Assembly (NCBI GenBank): GCA_964036045.1
Contig: OZ038381.1
Span: 107,451,367-107,515,366 of the forward strand
Origin: Eutreptiella sp. 'Long Island Sound 2002'
Lineage: Eukaryota > Euglenozoa > Euglenophyceae > Eutreptiales > Eutreptiaceae
Direction: 5' to 3'
DNA length: 64,000 nucleotides
The position numbers and the translations under genes are program-made. Under the pieces are notes generated by a model, which had not been told where the DNA came from, did not search any database, and saw only the letters and a program-made list of their open reading frames with translations. Below are positions 11,931 to 24,500 of the stretch, piece by piece (the stretch's first letter is position 1; the number at the start of each line of letters is the position of its first letter).

Positions 11931-12644
11931 TCATCCCCATTGTTGCCCCCTTCCACAAGGGCAGGGACCACAAGGGCAGGGACCCCACTGGGGCACACAT
12001 CCCCCTGCTTGTGAATTGGAACATATTTTTTCAGTTTTTCCCAATCCTGCAGCCTGCGTGCCTTGACTGGCCCACCCCGTGTTGAGAGGCATGGCCCATA
12101 GACGGTCAGTTGTGAGGTCCACGTTGCTCTGTTTGGTCAGCCGGACCTTGCGCCAGGCAATGGTCTCACTGTACCCTGATTTCACCCAGACAAAGCCAGG
12201 ATGGGCGTGCAGGTTCTCAGGGTCATAGGGCCATAGGGGCCTGGAAGGTGTAGCACAAGGGTCAGGACTGATGAGTCCCACTGGCTTGACAAATCTGAGG
12301 TGGCCACTCATCCCACAGCTGTATGTCTGCATGGGATCCAATGTTGATTGTGGTTGCTGTCTGTACCCTCGGCTCCGCCTTCTTTGCTGATGAAAGGCTC
12401 GGGAGGGCCCTGTCAATCGCCAATAAGCTCTCTGCACCTCCGGAAACCTTCTTGCTGGCCCCATTCCGCCCTCAAAAACACATGCATGTTGGCCTTCAAT
12501 ACCAGAATCCAGCCACTTTATTTTGTCATCTCTAATCAAAACAGGGTTCCGCAGGTCGTCCAGATGGCTGGACGAAGACATGTATGCAGACATGGTAGCT
12601 GCCTGTTGACAAAAAGAGGCAGCAAGGAACGCAGGCACCGTCAA
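11931..12644 (-). CDS. Unrecognised 237-aa open frame
   Basis: An uninterrupted minus-strand frame begins MTVPAFLAASFCQQAATMSA. The middle (RNPVLIRDDKIKWLDSGIEG, then a basic HQQRRRSRGYRQQ patch) looks protein-like, but I recognise no domain. It lies downstream, on the same strand, of the zinc-finger frame at 13272-13994, so the two could be exons or ORFs of one element. It could equally be a chance frame, and I see no splice evidence. Confidence 0.25.
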   Translation of the reverse strand: MTVPAFLAASFCQQAATMSAYMSSSSHLDDLRNPVLIRDDKIKWLDSGIEGQHACVFEGGMGPARRFPEVQRAYWRLTGPSRAFHQQRRRSRGYRQQPQSTLDPMQTYSCGMSGHLRFVKPVGLISPDPCATPSRPLWPYDPENLHAHPGFVWVKSGYSETIAWRKVRLTKQSNVDLTTDRLWAMPLNTGWASQGTQAAGLGKTEKICSNSQAGGCVPQWGPCPCGPCPCGRGQQWG

Positions 12645-12924
12645 AAAAGGACGAAAAGCTCAAACATGTTGTCAGTACAGCATGCAGACCCAGGGTGTTC
12701 CAAATAGCCCTTTTCAAGGGCTTTCCGAATATACCCCATATACCCCCCCCCCCTACGGGACACACAGTGGGCACAAATCAGGTAACAATGACGATGACCA
12801 CTGAAAACCCACCGAGTTGGCGCATTCAGTACCGACCCCGAGAGACATGCTCACATAGGTAGGAAAATACTTGGGTAGTGGGGGTCACGGGGGCGGCCGC
12901 CAGCCAATGTGTGACCCCGAGGGG

Positions 12925-13020
12925 TGTTCGACAGTTTGGGGGGCTGTGGGGGGGGGGGGGACCCCCACCCCCCTCCGAAGGGGGGGGGGGGACCCCTCCC
13001 CCCCCCCTTGGTTGACCCAA
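12925..13020. repeat. G-run/C-run hairpin-prone block
   Basis: Runs of 12 G, then C-rich, then 12 G, then 11 C alternate within 80 bases. This can fold back on itself and could form G-quadruplexes. A related block, with similar flanks (GACA-A/G-TTTGGGG), lies at 14430-14500. Confidence 0.7.
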
Positions 13021-13227
13021 ACCCAGCACCTTTTCCGGCAGGCCCCGTCCAAGCGCGCAAACACACAAAGCTAACAAGATGCACTGTGAATGGTCATTGT
13101 TTTGCTGCACTGCAGCACTTTCAGAGTAGTATTGAATGTTGCCTTGAGTTCGCCCAAAGGCCTCTCCTTCCCCTTGTCACAAACCACAGACATATATGTA
13201 GAGAAGCGAAGGGAGCCACAGACATAT

Positions 13228-13251
13228 AGAGAGAGAGAGAGAGAGAGAGAA
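13228..13251. repeat. (GA)n microsatellite
   Basis: An uninterrupted GA dinucleotide tract. Confidence 0.85.
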
Positions 13252-13271
13252 GCGAAGGGAGGGGAGGGGCC

Positions 13272-13994
13272 TCAAGCTTCGGAATCATCCTCCCACTCGT
13301 CGCGTGCCCTCTTGCCGGTACTCTTGGGGCGAGCACGCTTCTTTGGCCGGGCTCCTTGTGCTCTTGTGACCCGGCAGGCTGCCGGCCCATCAGACATGGA
13401 TTCCGATGGCACATAGTCACTAGTGCCTGACGGGGCACTACTACTGGAGGATGCACTCGTACCGGAGGAGGCATTGGTGGACGAGCTGCTGCTACTACTA
13501 CTGCTACTGCTACTACTACCTTGGTTTGGCCCAGAGAGAAGAGCAGGGAGAACAGTGGGCAGAGCCGGCGGCGCAGCAGGCTTCGCCTTCGGTGGCAATG
13601 GGGCCCGGAAATTGTCAAAGGCTTGCAACACCTTTGTTTTCTCCTCTTCGCTGCACCCGGCATAGTCATGGGACACACCAGGGTGCGCTTGTGCCATGTG
13701 GTGTGGCATGGCGTAGGTGCAGTGCCATTTTCGGCAATCAAGCACCTTGCAGCGAACTGGCAAGTTGGTGCTAGGGTTCATCGCTGTTGGGGTTGCCGCG
13801 CTGTGTAGCCGTAGCCGATGGTACGCAAGACTGCAATTGCTGTCAATTTTCTTGCCGTGCACACTTGTGCTGCACTTGCCATCTGTGTTGCCACACCACA
13901 AGCAAAATGCGCCTTTATCCGCACCCTCTTGGCCGGCCCACCTATGGCCTCGCAGAAAATGCCCAGCAATATGCGACCGCATTGAAGCGTGCAT
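13272..13994 (-). CDS. Putative nuclear C2H2-like zinc-finger protein, 240 aa
   Basis: The frame starts with an ATG at 13994 (MHASMRSHIAGHFLRGHRW) and ends with a stop at 13272. Two cysteine/histidine modules are visible: CLWCGNTDGKC with downstream HRLRLH at about residues 31-65, and CKVLDCRKWHC with HHMAQAH at about residues 82-105, the second close to C2H2 spacing. A Ser-rich linker (13 consecutive Ser near residues 160-172) is followed by a basic Lys/Arg-rich C-terminus (RPKKRARPK) that looks like a nuclear localisation signal, then an acidic end (DEWEDDSEA). DNA binding is inferred. Such CxxC...W...H...H fingers occur in eukaryotic transposon proteins, so it may belong to a mobile element. 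The true N-terminus may lie upstream. Confidence 0.5.
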   Translation of the reverse strand: MHASMRSHIAGHFLRGHRWAGQEGADKGAFCLWCGNTDGKCSTSVHGKKIDSNCSLAYHRLRLHSAATPTAMNPSTNLPVRCKVLDCRKWHCTYAMPHHMAQAHPGVSHDYAGCSEEEKTKVLQAFDNFRAPLPPKAKPAAPPALPTVLPALLSGPNQGSSSSSSSSSSSSSTNASSGTSASSSSSAPSGTSDYVPSESMSDGPAACRVTRAQGARPKKRARPKSTGKRARDEWEDDSEA

Positions 13995-14010
13995 GAAAAA
14001 TCGCTCACAA

Positions 14011-14268
14011 TGCCGTATCGGGGAGCCCCACCGCTGCAGAGCGGGGGACTAAATCAGAAGTGGCCCACAAAGTGGGCAAATTGGCTACCTCACCCCTGCC
14101 GTATCGGGGAGCCCCTCCGCTTCAAAGCGGGGGACTAAATCAGAAGTGGCCCACAAAGTGGGCAAATTGGCTACCTCACCCCTGCCGTATCGGGGAGCCC
14201 CTCCGCTTCAAAGCGGGGGACTAAATCAGAAGTGGCCCACAAAGTGGGCAAGGTGGCTACATAACCTT
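14011..14268. repeat. 86-bp tandem repeat, three copies
   Basis: Copies start at 14011, 14097 and 14183. Each begins TGCCGTATCGGGGAGCCCC and carries two small inverted repeats: GCCCAC-aaa-GTGGGC and a CCGCTT/AAGCGG stem. The array abuts the 5' side of the minus-strand zinc-finger frame. Confidence 0.9.
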
Positions 14269-15398
14269 TTTTGTGCTTTTCAGCCATTTTTGAATTCTCC
14301 ACAAAATTCTGAGTATTTTGAGGATAGACACATAGGGTGGAACAAGAAAAATTCCCCCTGCCGTATGCCTAAAACAAAATCTCCGGCGCCTCTGGCGCCG
14401 ACAAAGCACCTTGTTCCGTGCGACAATTTTGGGGTCCGTAGAGGGGGGGGGGGGTCCCCCCCCCCCCCTTTGGGGTCGGGTCCTGACCAGGAGCGCCCCC
14501 CGTGGTGGGGGTGCACAACAGCCATGCACAACCGAGCACCATTGAGTCCAAATGCTGCCCGCACTGCTCCAGCCTCGGGCTCGGACATCTTCACCTGCAA
14601 CTGTAGTTATCCCAATTTGTAATGGTTTCATCTGCTTAAATTTCAAAACTTCATTTGTTCTGCTACACATTTCCTCTGGGGGTCAGTCAAAGGTTTCACA
14701 GAAAACTCTCGTACTCGTGGAGGTGCTCCAGAATGACAGTGAACAATAGAACACACATGAACATTAGGGACAGAAAGGTGTGGAGGACACAAGACCTGTG
14801 CAGCAAAATGGCACTGCGGAGTGTTGTTACCCAGCATTTCACTCTCAATTTCCTCATCTTTCCGCGAAGCACACCAAAATGCCCCCGTATTTCCCAATTT
14901 CCCCCAAATTTTCTGCATCAGCCAGACCTTGGTTTGTTTGTTTGTCCTGAGGATGGCACTTTCAATTTTCTACCATTTGGGGAAACAGTTACTCGTGAGC
15001 AGCGTTTACAGGGCAGCCCTGAACAGACATGCCACTGGTGTCCAGCAACGGGAGCGGAGGTGGGCTCACTATCCGCCCCATACCTTATCATAATGCCAGC
15101 CCTGTCACAACCAGAGCTCGGTAGGAAGGAGCTGCATCCAGTGCACAACTCAACAGGACTCAGCGCTACGTGATCAGTGCTTCACGGAGGGTGATTTGAG
15201 CGATATGTACCTGCCCCACTCTGTGCCCAGGCAGTGGGAACAGGGCTCTGTCACAACATCCCTTTTGGAGGGGGGCTAGGGTCCTGAAAGGGAGCTATAA
15301 TGGCCCAGTCCCCCCCCCCCCACATACACACATGCAACTCCCACAGGCAGGGCACAGGGCAGGAATGGGCCATTGTGGTGGGTGCGCAAGGCATCCAC
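14269..15398. other. No recognisable gene
   Basis: The stretch holds a G/C-run hairpin block at about 14440-14470 and a C run at 15310-15320. The last coding exon or exons of the aminopeptidase should lie downstream of 15399 on the minus strand. I searched by eye for the expected NPNR/FHAxDG and NPQVA motifs and did not find them. Confidence 0.4.
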
Positions 15399-15559
15399 CT
15401 TCAACTCAAATGCCTCATGGGCCATCAACTTTTGCATGCCCTCCACCGTCATTCCGCTGCCACTGGCCTGCATGCCCAGCCACTTCAGCACCACTAGGTT
15501 GTCATGCTTCCACTGCTCATAGAAGTTCGCCAGCACCTCCTCGCGTGCCACAGCAGCTC
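15399..15559 (-). CDS. PepN-type aminopeptidase exon e
   Basis: The acceptor is CCCCGCAG before 15559 and the donor is AAG|GTGGATG at 15398. It encodes AREEVLANFYEQWKHDNLVV, then KWLGMQA and MQKLMAHEAFELK, matching the PepN stretch just before the NPNRxRSLIG motif. It ends in phase 0. The next exon was not found in the window. Confidence 0.9.
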
Positions 15560-18500
15560 CTGCGGGGCATGAGGCAACGGATCGCCATGGAGCAGGTGAC
15601 TGAACCGTCAGGAGGGCATGAAAAAGCGACTGGCTGGACCGGACTTCTACTTGGAGGAAGACGGACGAGAATCATTGCAGCAATGGTGCGATGCAGCACG
15701 AGCGGCGCCTCCAGAAGACTTCCCTCTGCTCACCAAAGTCGCTCGCCAACCCAAGCAACAACGTCTAGATGGTCAAGCATCTGCCTACCTGGCTTCCCCG
15801 TTCCAAAGACTTCCTCCGAAGGGGTGGGGTGGGGTGGGGTGGGGGGGGGGGGGGCAGCAAACTGTTGTTGAAGTCTTGAAATCCTTGTGCTGCAGAAGAA
15901 GTACAGTGAGAGCGTAACATTTGTGCCTGTGGGGGCGGCGCAAAATTGTCAGCCCCAGCTCCGCTCCCAGTCCCAACCTCAGCCCCAGCCCCAGCAACAG
16001 CAACTCGCAGACCCAGCCCCGGTCCCAGCCCCACTGTCCCATACGCAGCCCCAGCAAGCACAACAGCCCCTGCCACCCTTCCCGATCATAGCGGACCCAG
16101 CTGGAGTATCCAGTCCCAGCTGCAGCCCTAGTCCCAGCTCTAACCCCTCCCCAGCTGCAGCTCAATCCCTGGAGTGTTGTTATGTTCCTTGGTCCCCTGT
16201 GCTACTTCGGAGCTTCCCCCAGTCGACACACCCAGCAGATACCTGGTGCCTCCGGTGGGCAGGAAAGCACCACTGCGCTCATGGCACCCAATTGGTCTGT
16301 CATGTTCTCAGCGGACTCAAACTGCGCAATGGCGGTGGTGAGGGCCTTGGGGTCAGCATCGGTGATTTTTGTGAGGTACATCAACATCAGGTTCTTTATG
16401 GATCGGCGGCCTGCGGCCTGCGGTGTGAATGAGGGCCAAGGAGTATGGGGCACCAGGCCCTTGGCCGAATAGGCAGTACTTGTGCTGCTTTGTCCCCAAG
16501 TCGGGGGAAAAAATTCACCAATTCAGGGCACCAGTTCGCGGAAGGGCAAAACCGCTTGCCACTGACCACAGAACACCTGTATCTCACTTCCAGGCCCCAA
16601 AAACACCTTCTTTATGGTTGCTGTGCGCTTAAGGCCATTTGCAAACCCATTGTATCTCTCATTTGCAGGAAAAAAACTTGCCTTTCAGTTTGTATGTAGC
16701 ACTGCAGCAATGGTATAGCAGCTATGAATGGTCCCAAGTGGTTAATGCTCTAGACTTGTAAATGGTAACATGTGAGTTCAAATTCCATCGTGTACTTTTT
16801 TATGACGTGGCCCAGACTAGCCAACCTCAGGCAAAGACTTTTTTTTTCAATCAAAAACAAAGCCCCACACAGCAGCAGCAAATGAATTTGAGACAGAAAA
16901 CACTGCAAATCAGATCTTTAGGACAGTCCTGCAGTTATCACCTACAATGCTTACTGGGAATACGCTTATTGACGTCACCATTGATCATTGCAAGCAAATA
17001 CCCAATCTCTGTGTCATGAGACATGAAGCGGCAATCACAGGTCAACAAACCCTTCATGACACGAAAGGAGCCTTGTGTTCACTGGTGACGTCAGAGTATT
17101 TAGGGCTACGTAATCCACTTCTGTCCGAGAAAATCCTGGAAACCATGGAGACTGCGACTTGGCGGGGACAAGGGACAAGGGTGCCACTGGGCGAGAGCGA
17201 CCACAAAGTTCCCTCGGCCATGCTCGTGCTCCCCAAGGCCGTAGACTGGAGGAGACTCCCCACGCTGACCCTAGAGTCGTGGAGCCAGACGAGCTCCCCT
17301 TTCGACGGGATGCCCGAGTAGAGCTCTAGAGGGTCCTCAGAAAACAAAAGTATGGGCAAGTTGTAACAGACGTAGGGACAACAAGTTTGCAAAACAGCAG
17401 CCCACCGTTGTCGTAGAGCATAATTGTATACTTTTTGACACGGTTATCCACAGTCACATGCTTGGCAATCTTCTTCCTAGCACCAGGTCGTTTTGGGTTC
17501 CTCAGGCCTTGGCATGGGTCTTGTCGTTGTTTGCAGTCGTTGTTGTTGGGGTGGCAGCCTGTGTTGTGAAAAATGGTGATGGTGTGAGGTACCGCGCACA
17601 AATTGCACACAATGTCACCCCTGTTGGATTGTCAGGGTGACGTAGTGCAATGAGGGCTGTTGGGTCAAGGTTGTGTCAAGGTCTGTGACCGCAGTCAATG
17701 GGGACCCCTTGCTGTGACTAGTCATGGCAATGAATGAACAAAAAGATAGGACAACTGCACAAACAATCAGCAACTTCCAGCGTGACCTAAAACATCCTTT
17801 TTTAGTGCTTGAAACCACAGACCCACCAATTCGGGCATCAATTCGGCGCAAAGGTTGGGGGGGGGGGGAACAAATGTCGGGGGGGGGGGGGGGGCTTTTC
17901 CAAACCCCGCCCGCTTTGGCAGGGGCTCTTCGGGCATGCTGCCAAGAAAAGCCCCTTCCCTGACACACCCCCTATCCAAGGGGGGGCTCTTTGGCATTGC
18001 CCATAGAGCGCCTTTCTCAGCCAAACCTTGAAGCATCTGTGGTGGACAAAATTGTGTTGAAATGTTTGGTCCAAAATGTATTGGTTGCCCGAAAGTGGGG
18101 GCCCTTGCGTGACACGCTGCAGGCACACTACAAGCAAACAAAGGACTTCACAAAGGCCCGGCTGAAGGAGCCCCTTTCTGCAAACCCCCAAGAAAATTGG
18201 GGAGCTCCTCCCCTCCTCCCCCAACAAAACCACCATCCCAATTTAGGGGATTCGGGCCCTGAAGGGGGGGGGGGCGTCTGTGGTAAAGGTCTTATACTTG
18301 TGCCACGAGTGTGCTGTAGGGCTGAGTACTCGCATCGTGTTACTGCAGCACGAAAGCGACAAGGGGAAGGTCCACAGGGGGAAATGGGTATGAGGCTCAG
18401 AGGCATCATGCTCCTTGTGTCCTGGTGCACAGACCTCTCCAGATGTCTCACCACGGACTGCGTCCTTGTTGGCCTCATATACCGCCCACATGTCCACGGC

Positions 18501-21500
18501 ACAAGCCTCGCAGATGCTACGCACCAACAGCTCCCGCTTTTCATGAATCACGTCTGGATCGGCCTCGCCCTCTGGCAGAAGATCCGCCAGATACGACTCT
18601 GTCGGCAACGACAACGCCAGGGCCTTGAACGCATTGTCCAGGGAAGTGTCACACAGTGTGCCCTTGAACGCAGCCACAAGTCCTGTGAGGTCAGGGGTCT
18701 CGCCCTTGATCAAAGCCAAGAGGACCTGCAAGAACACGAGTACGGGCCGCCTTGAGTGGGCGACTAGAGGAAAGCATTTCAGGGGCAAGCGCATGGGGAC
18801 TGTGGCTGGGGCACCCACGCACGCACGCACTGGCCCACGCACTGGCCCACTTACTCAACCACTACTCGCTCACTCACGCACTCATGGACTCGGACCACTC
18901 TGTCACGCTTTCCGAACAAATGGTCCTGGGTGGCGTGTCCTGCTGTAGTAGAACACCTTCTGAGCGTACTCTTGGCCAGCCTCCCATCGGCAGAACTCGT
19001 CGGTGTCGTGGACCATGAGGAACTGGAGATCGGCATCTGTCCTCTGTGGCACAGTCAACTTGACAGGCGCCGAGAACTCCCGCAACAGCGACGGCACCAC
19101 GTCCTCGGGCACGTCCACAAACGTGTAGGTCTGCTCAGGCTCCGTGACACGGAGCACCTGAAGGGCGCGGAGGGACTTGTCCACTGCGGATAAATGAACA
19201 GATGCACCCGGTTGCAATGGCCTTACAGCACCTCCCAAACTGGCAGTAATGCATCAGCTTATCAATACCAGGCATTCCCTGCACTCCCACCAGAGCCGAA
19301 TAGCGGAGGTGGGTGCATGAAAGGACGAATGGCTGACAGGGTTTAGGGGGAGGGACTACATTCTGCCACTGGGGGGCCAATGATTGGGGGCGCTGGGTCG
19401 TGCAACTAAAAAATGGTCATTCACAGCAAGTTACATTGGCGTCCGGTGTCATGCCTTCCGTGTGACCCGCTTGTGGGTGCGTGAATGGGGGGAGGGGGAT
19501 AAGGAGGGGGAGGAAGAGGGGGGTGCAATGTTGTGTGGGTGAAGGTGTAATATATTCTCTCTTGCTCACAATTACCACAGGCTGCCTGCAGCTTCTGGTT
19601 TCCAAATGCAGCCTGAGGCTGAAACGATAAACCATTAAGGTGAAGTGACTGCCCTTGGGTGGGAGAGGCCTCAGAAGGTGATGGGAACGGGCTGCACATT
19701 GGGAACAGGACATGTTGATCTGTGGTGTAGGGGCATAACGCTCAATCTCATGCTCATTCCGCGTGCACTCCAAATGAATGAAATCCTCCCCACAAGAAAA
19801 AGGACAAAAAATTGTGGCAGGCGCATGTTCAGCAGTGGATAGGAAATAGTAACAGCCATGCCAGTAACAGCAATATTCGCCACGGCCGGAAATCACAGCG
19901 TTGAGTTGCAGTGTCAAGCAGAATATTGTCATGAGAGAGAAGAAGTGCCACAGGCATGACTCAGCCTCTCTCTCTCTCTGTCTGATCAGTCCACAACCAT
20001 GTCATGTTCGATTCTTGACCAAAAAAACTGTGGTCAGAAAAATGACGGTCACGTGGGTCCCCGTGTTTAGATAAGGCCGAACCCTAATCAAGACTAAATA
20101 TTGGGACCGAGCTGGTGGGGAATGCACTTTGCTTTGTCACTTTGCTTTGCCTTGAGACCATAAGACAATTGTTGTCTTCAGATGTGGTGAAGTGTTACCA
20201 CATGGGTTACCTATCCCACAGTACCCTTCCATACCCTTATCGCAGAGCGGACATGCAAGAGAGAAAAGCGGTCCAATGTACAAATCAGCCTTCCAATTAT
20301 AAACAAAAACTGTGACTATCCTTATGGGACTCCCAGCACAAACCACCCTTCATGGTCTGCGTGGGTTTGCTCAGATACACTATATGCTAGGGACAAGCAT
20401 GGAAGAGAGCCATGCATGCAACGGTTTGCAGTGGATGAACAATGGTACATGGGTTACGCGCATGAGTGTAGCAAATATGGCATGATAACGATGAAGTGGA
20501 TAGCACCAGCGAAGACTAAGGATACTAAGGATTGGAATTGTGAAAAAAAAAAAACCATGTAGAACATTCATTGGTGAGAGAAGGAGCGAAACGAACAAAC
20601 CGTTTGACATTGGCTTTGCGGTGCGGTTTACCTGCACGGTTTAGAGCGGGATACCGCTGAAGTGGAAAGGCACACTGAATATCAAGGATTCCGAAGATCG
20701 GGAGAGCAACAAAAATTGGTGGTGATTAATGGAATCGCGGTGAAGCGAAAGCCAAGTACCAAAATATTGAACTACTCCAAAAAAAAAAAAACAAGGATGC
20801 ATGATAGGTGAATGGCACATGCAATGCGGAGTGTTGTAAGCGATGGTGGATTTTGGAGTGCACCATGGCGATGGAACTTTAATTGATGGAATTATGGCGA
20901 CACGTTTTGCAGATATGCTTGTCTTCGTGAGGCATTTCATCATTGTTGTCCCAGGAACGCAAGGAGATACTAAAGCGGGGGGGGCATAAAAGAGTACCAT
21001 TACAAACTAGTCAACAAACTTTCATAGGATCGCGAAGGCTTTTTGGGAACTTACATGGGCTAATATGGTTCAAATACAGCTCAAAAACCAGCCTTAAACC
21101 ACTTGTTTGAGCACCCCAAAGGATCTAGGAACAATTTTGGAAAAAAACATTTTTGACAATTGTTGGACCCTCAGGTGACCCCGTAACCCTACCCTAGCAC
21201 ACACACTGTGCGCGCTCCATCCCTCCCCGGTGCCAAAATGGGGCATTGAAGGGTGTTGATGGCACGGAAATAGCTTGGAACTTATCCTCTTCATCATTGT
21301 CTAACACGACAAGGGTGCCCGACGCGATCCATGGCCATCAAACACAGATGCAAAAAGGGTGCTTTTCAAGTCTCATTGTGCGGTCTTTTGGGCCCAAAAG
21401 GGGGTCATTAGGGCAACTAGTCACGTGCATAACACACGAAACGGGGATCAAAAGTGTTTCTTCATCATCCACGTTGGCCGCAATGCAATTGGACCCCTCC

Positions 21501-24500
21501 ATCAACATCCTAGGCACCTAAGGTGACCCAAAACAGCTCTGCTGTCCTCTCGCTTCCTGTGGCTGAGCTCACCCCTTTCTCATCCGCTGGCTGCCTCTTC
21601 TTCTTCATCTCTTGCGCCTTCTCAGCAACCTCCTTGTAAATTTTGGCCAGTGAATAATTGCAGGTCTTTGCATGCTTCTCCGCATCCCATTTTTGGCCGT
21701 AGTATTGTTTGGCCACTACGTACTCACCACTCCTCCACCGGTCCGCACTGGCCCACTTTGTCGGCAGCCAAATCAGCACATTCTTCTTATCCCTGTTCAG
21801 TTCCTCAATCGTGTCGTCCGGCACTCAAATTTGCGTGGGTCGCCAGTCCCGGGCCTGGCAACCTTGGTACACGCACCACACCTTCCTCGTCATACCATCT
21901 TCGGCCTCCTCCTGCTCTTCGGTCGGCACACACCACCACTTCTGTGAGTACTTTGTTGCTTGTGCTGGTGGCTGCGGCTCGCGTTCGGAATCTTCTTTGG
22001 ATTCCTCTTCCTCCTGCTCCTCTTCATCCTCTCCCTCCCCCTCTTCGACGTCCTCCTCTGAGCGGCTTGCCTCCTACTTGCGCTTCCGACTCCCGCTCTG
22101 TTCCGCTCTGGCTTTTGCCTTTGCCAACTCGTGTACCAAATCACGAAGCTTTCTTTTGGCCTTGCTACCAACTCCCACTCTTTTGCACGCAGCCTTCGTT
22201 GCCTTTCTCTCCAGTGTCTGCGCTTTGCTAGGGGTCCCTGGCATCTGAGTCCACATTGGTCGTTTGCCTTGAAGCCCGCTGTGAGCACCGCTCTCATGGC
22301 TTCGCAAAGTCTGCAAAAGGGGAACGGCACGGTCGGGTTTTCGCTGCAGCTACGCCAGGATGTTGCCGGCACACTCCGTGATACCTTTGCGTGCTGCATT
22401 GGTACCCCCCGGTGTCAGGGTCAACCGTACTCCCACCGTGCTTGTCTAAGGATCTGCAGCAAAAAACATGTTGTTTCACATGAGTTGTTTCGTAGGAAGC
22501 ACGTTCTTTTGTACAAAACATGTGGGAGGCTTCTGTACAAAACAACGGATCACCGAATGCATGTACCTCACATGCTTCGTGCCTCTGCTCCTGCTCTTTC
22601 AAGCCCGCGGCCAGTACATTGCAGAGCGTTATTCTCCTATTCATTGCCGGTGCATCTCCGTGGCCCTGCAAGGGTCGTATACTGCCGGTGCATGCTCTGT
22701 TGCGGCACTCCGCGTCAACGCAGGGTGAGACTCTGCCTTCCCTAGTATAGAACTTCTAGCGGGAACGCAGCCCGATGCCGGCGCACAGCCTGAGGAACCC
22801 CCTGGCGCCACAAACCCGCAACCAACGGCCACCCCGAGCCCCACAAGACACCAAGCCCCTCGCAACCCAACACCAGCCCACGGGCGGCATCCCCCCCTGA
22901 CCCCACCGCCGACTGACCCATAACCCTGCCAACACCCTGACTCAACGGCCCAGCCGACGGCAGCTGTACCACCCGTCAGCCACCCCGCGCGGTCCAATCG
23001 TTCCCGCGCGGGATCCGGCACTGTCCGAAGATGTGTCAATGATAGATGAGCACCTTCAGCAAAACCGTCGGTGGTTGCTTATCTAACTTTTCCTCAGGAC
23101 CATGTGACACTGGATAAGGTGTCTCGTGTCTCGTGGGCCAATGTATCGGCAGTGATCTCCTTGTCGAAGGTTACAGTGGTGCAGGATGGTGAGGCAATGT
23201 TCCCCAAAATGTGACCGAAGATCCACACACTTGTCACACGCACCTTGTCCTCGTCCACGGCCAGTGGCTCGTTGGGATGGGGTGCAGCTTCGCCATACAA
23301 AAAATCAATCCACACCTTGCTGAGCGAAAGACCACGGAGACGGTCAATCTCACCGTTGCTGAAGTAGTCGTGCGTGGGCCCGTGGGTGTACCAGGGTGTC
23401 CATGGGTGTCTTGCTTGTGCTGGCTGGGTGCCGAGCTCGCTTGACCCCTAAGAACTTGTGCCGAGTGAGGGCGGGTGGAGCAGTGCGTAGGCGAGACGCA
23501 ATGGTTCGTCGTGGTCCTGTCAGGGTGACACCGCGGACGTGCGTTGCTTGCTGTCCTGGTGTTGCCTCTGCTGGTCCGTGCAGCCTGGGACACCGACAGT
23601 GTGGTAGGTGCATGTGCCCTCATGGACCCCGGTGCTGTGGTAGGCACCGGTGTCGCTGTGGCCGTTGAAATTGTGGCCGCTGGTGGTGCTGTGGGAACTG
23701 CGGCTTGTGGTGCTGCAGGCTCCCTGCTCGGTCGAGCTACAGGTGCCGGCGGTCTGATGCGCGCCGGCGGGGTGGGTGCTGATGGCTGCCTCGTGGGCTT
23801 CCCGGAGGGAAGTATCCCTTGGTGCACATCTTGGTTGCGATAGCGAGTATTCTTTCTAGTGGCTCATGCCAGCTCTCTCTTGCAGGGACGTGTTGCTGGA
23901 CTGAGTGGTTGAGGACTGGAGTGGAGCAGGCTTCCATACCAACAGCCGTTGCTTGCAAAGGCGGAGCACAAGAATACCGCAAAAGAAGTTGGGACGGTAG
24001 CAGCACAGGGTCACCAAAGACCGGCATCACCGTTGATAGTAGCTCATCCAGCCCTCCAAGAGAACCGTAGTTGCCCGCACGCAATGCGGACTCAATCCCT
24101 GCTCACATCGCGAGAATGACACAACACAAGGACCCAGGGGCGAAAACAACCTCCAGCTCAGCACTTCTTATTGCCGGCAAGCGAACCGGTGATAATGCTG
24201 GACCCGACCAAACAACGCAATCACGGCCTCCAAAAGGGCCGGGACGCTGCCATAAATGGGTGTTTTTCTGGGGGTGGGGAGGGGGGATAGTGGCCATTTT
24301 GACGCAAAGTCGGAGTTTTTTCAGCCGTTTCGGATTTTTGTCATGATATTGGGGATATGTCCTATGGGATAAGGTACCCCCCCCTATTTTGGACATGGAG
24401 ATTCCAAAAATCAAGGTCCCATTTGCCAACGAGACAATGGCCGGGCTAGGTGAAGTAGGGAAGGTGACTGCTTTTCTGGAAAAACACGAGTGTCCCTCAA

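Noticed and set aside
15618-15917. Possible plus-strand protein (RLAGPDFYLEEDGRESLQQW)
   Set aside because: The first 60 codons look protein-like, but the frame runs into a G-run, is short, and lies in an aminopeptidase intron on the other strand. No family recognised.
16725-16800. Functional tRNA-Thr(TGT) gene
   Set aside because: A- and B-box-like motifs are present, but the anticodon and acceptor stems do not pair.
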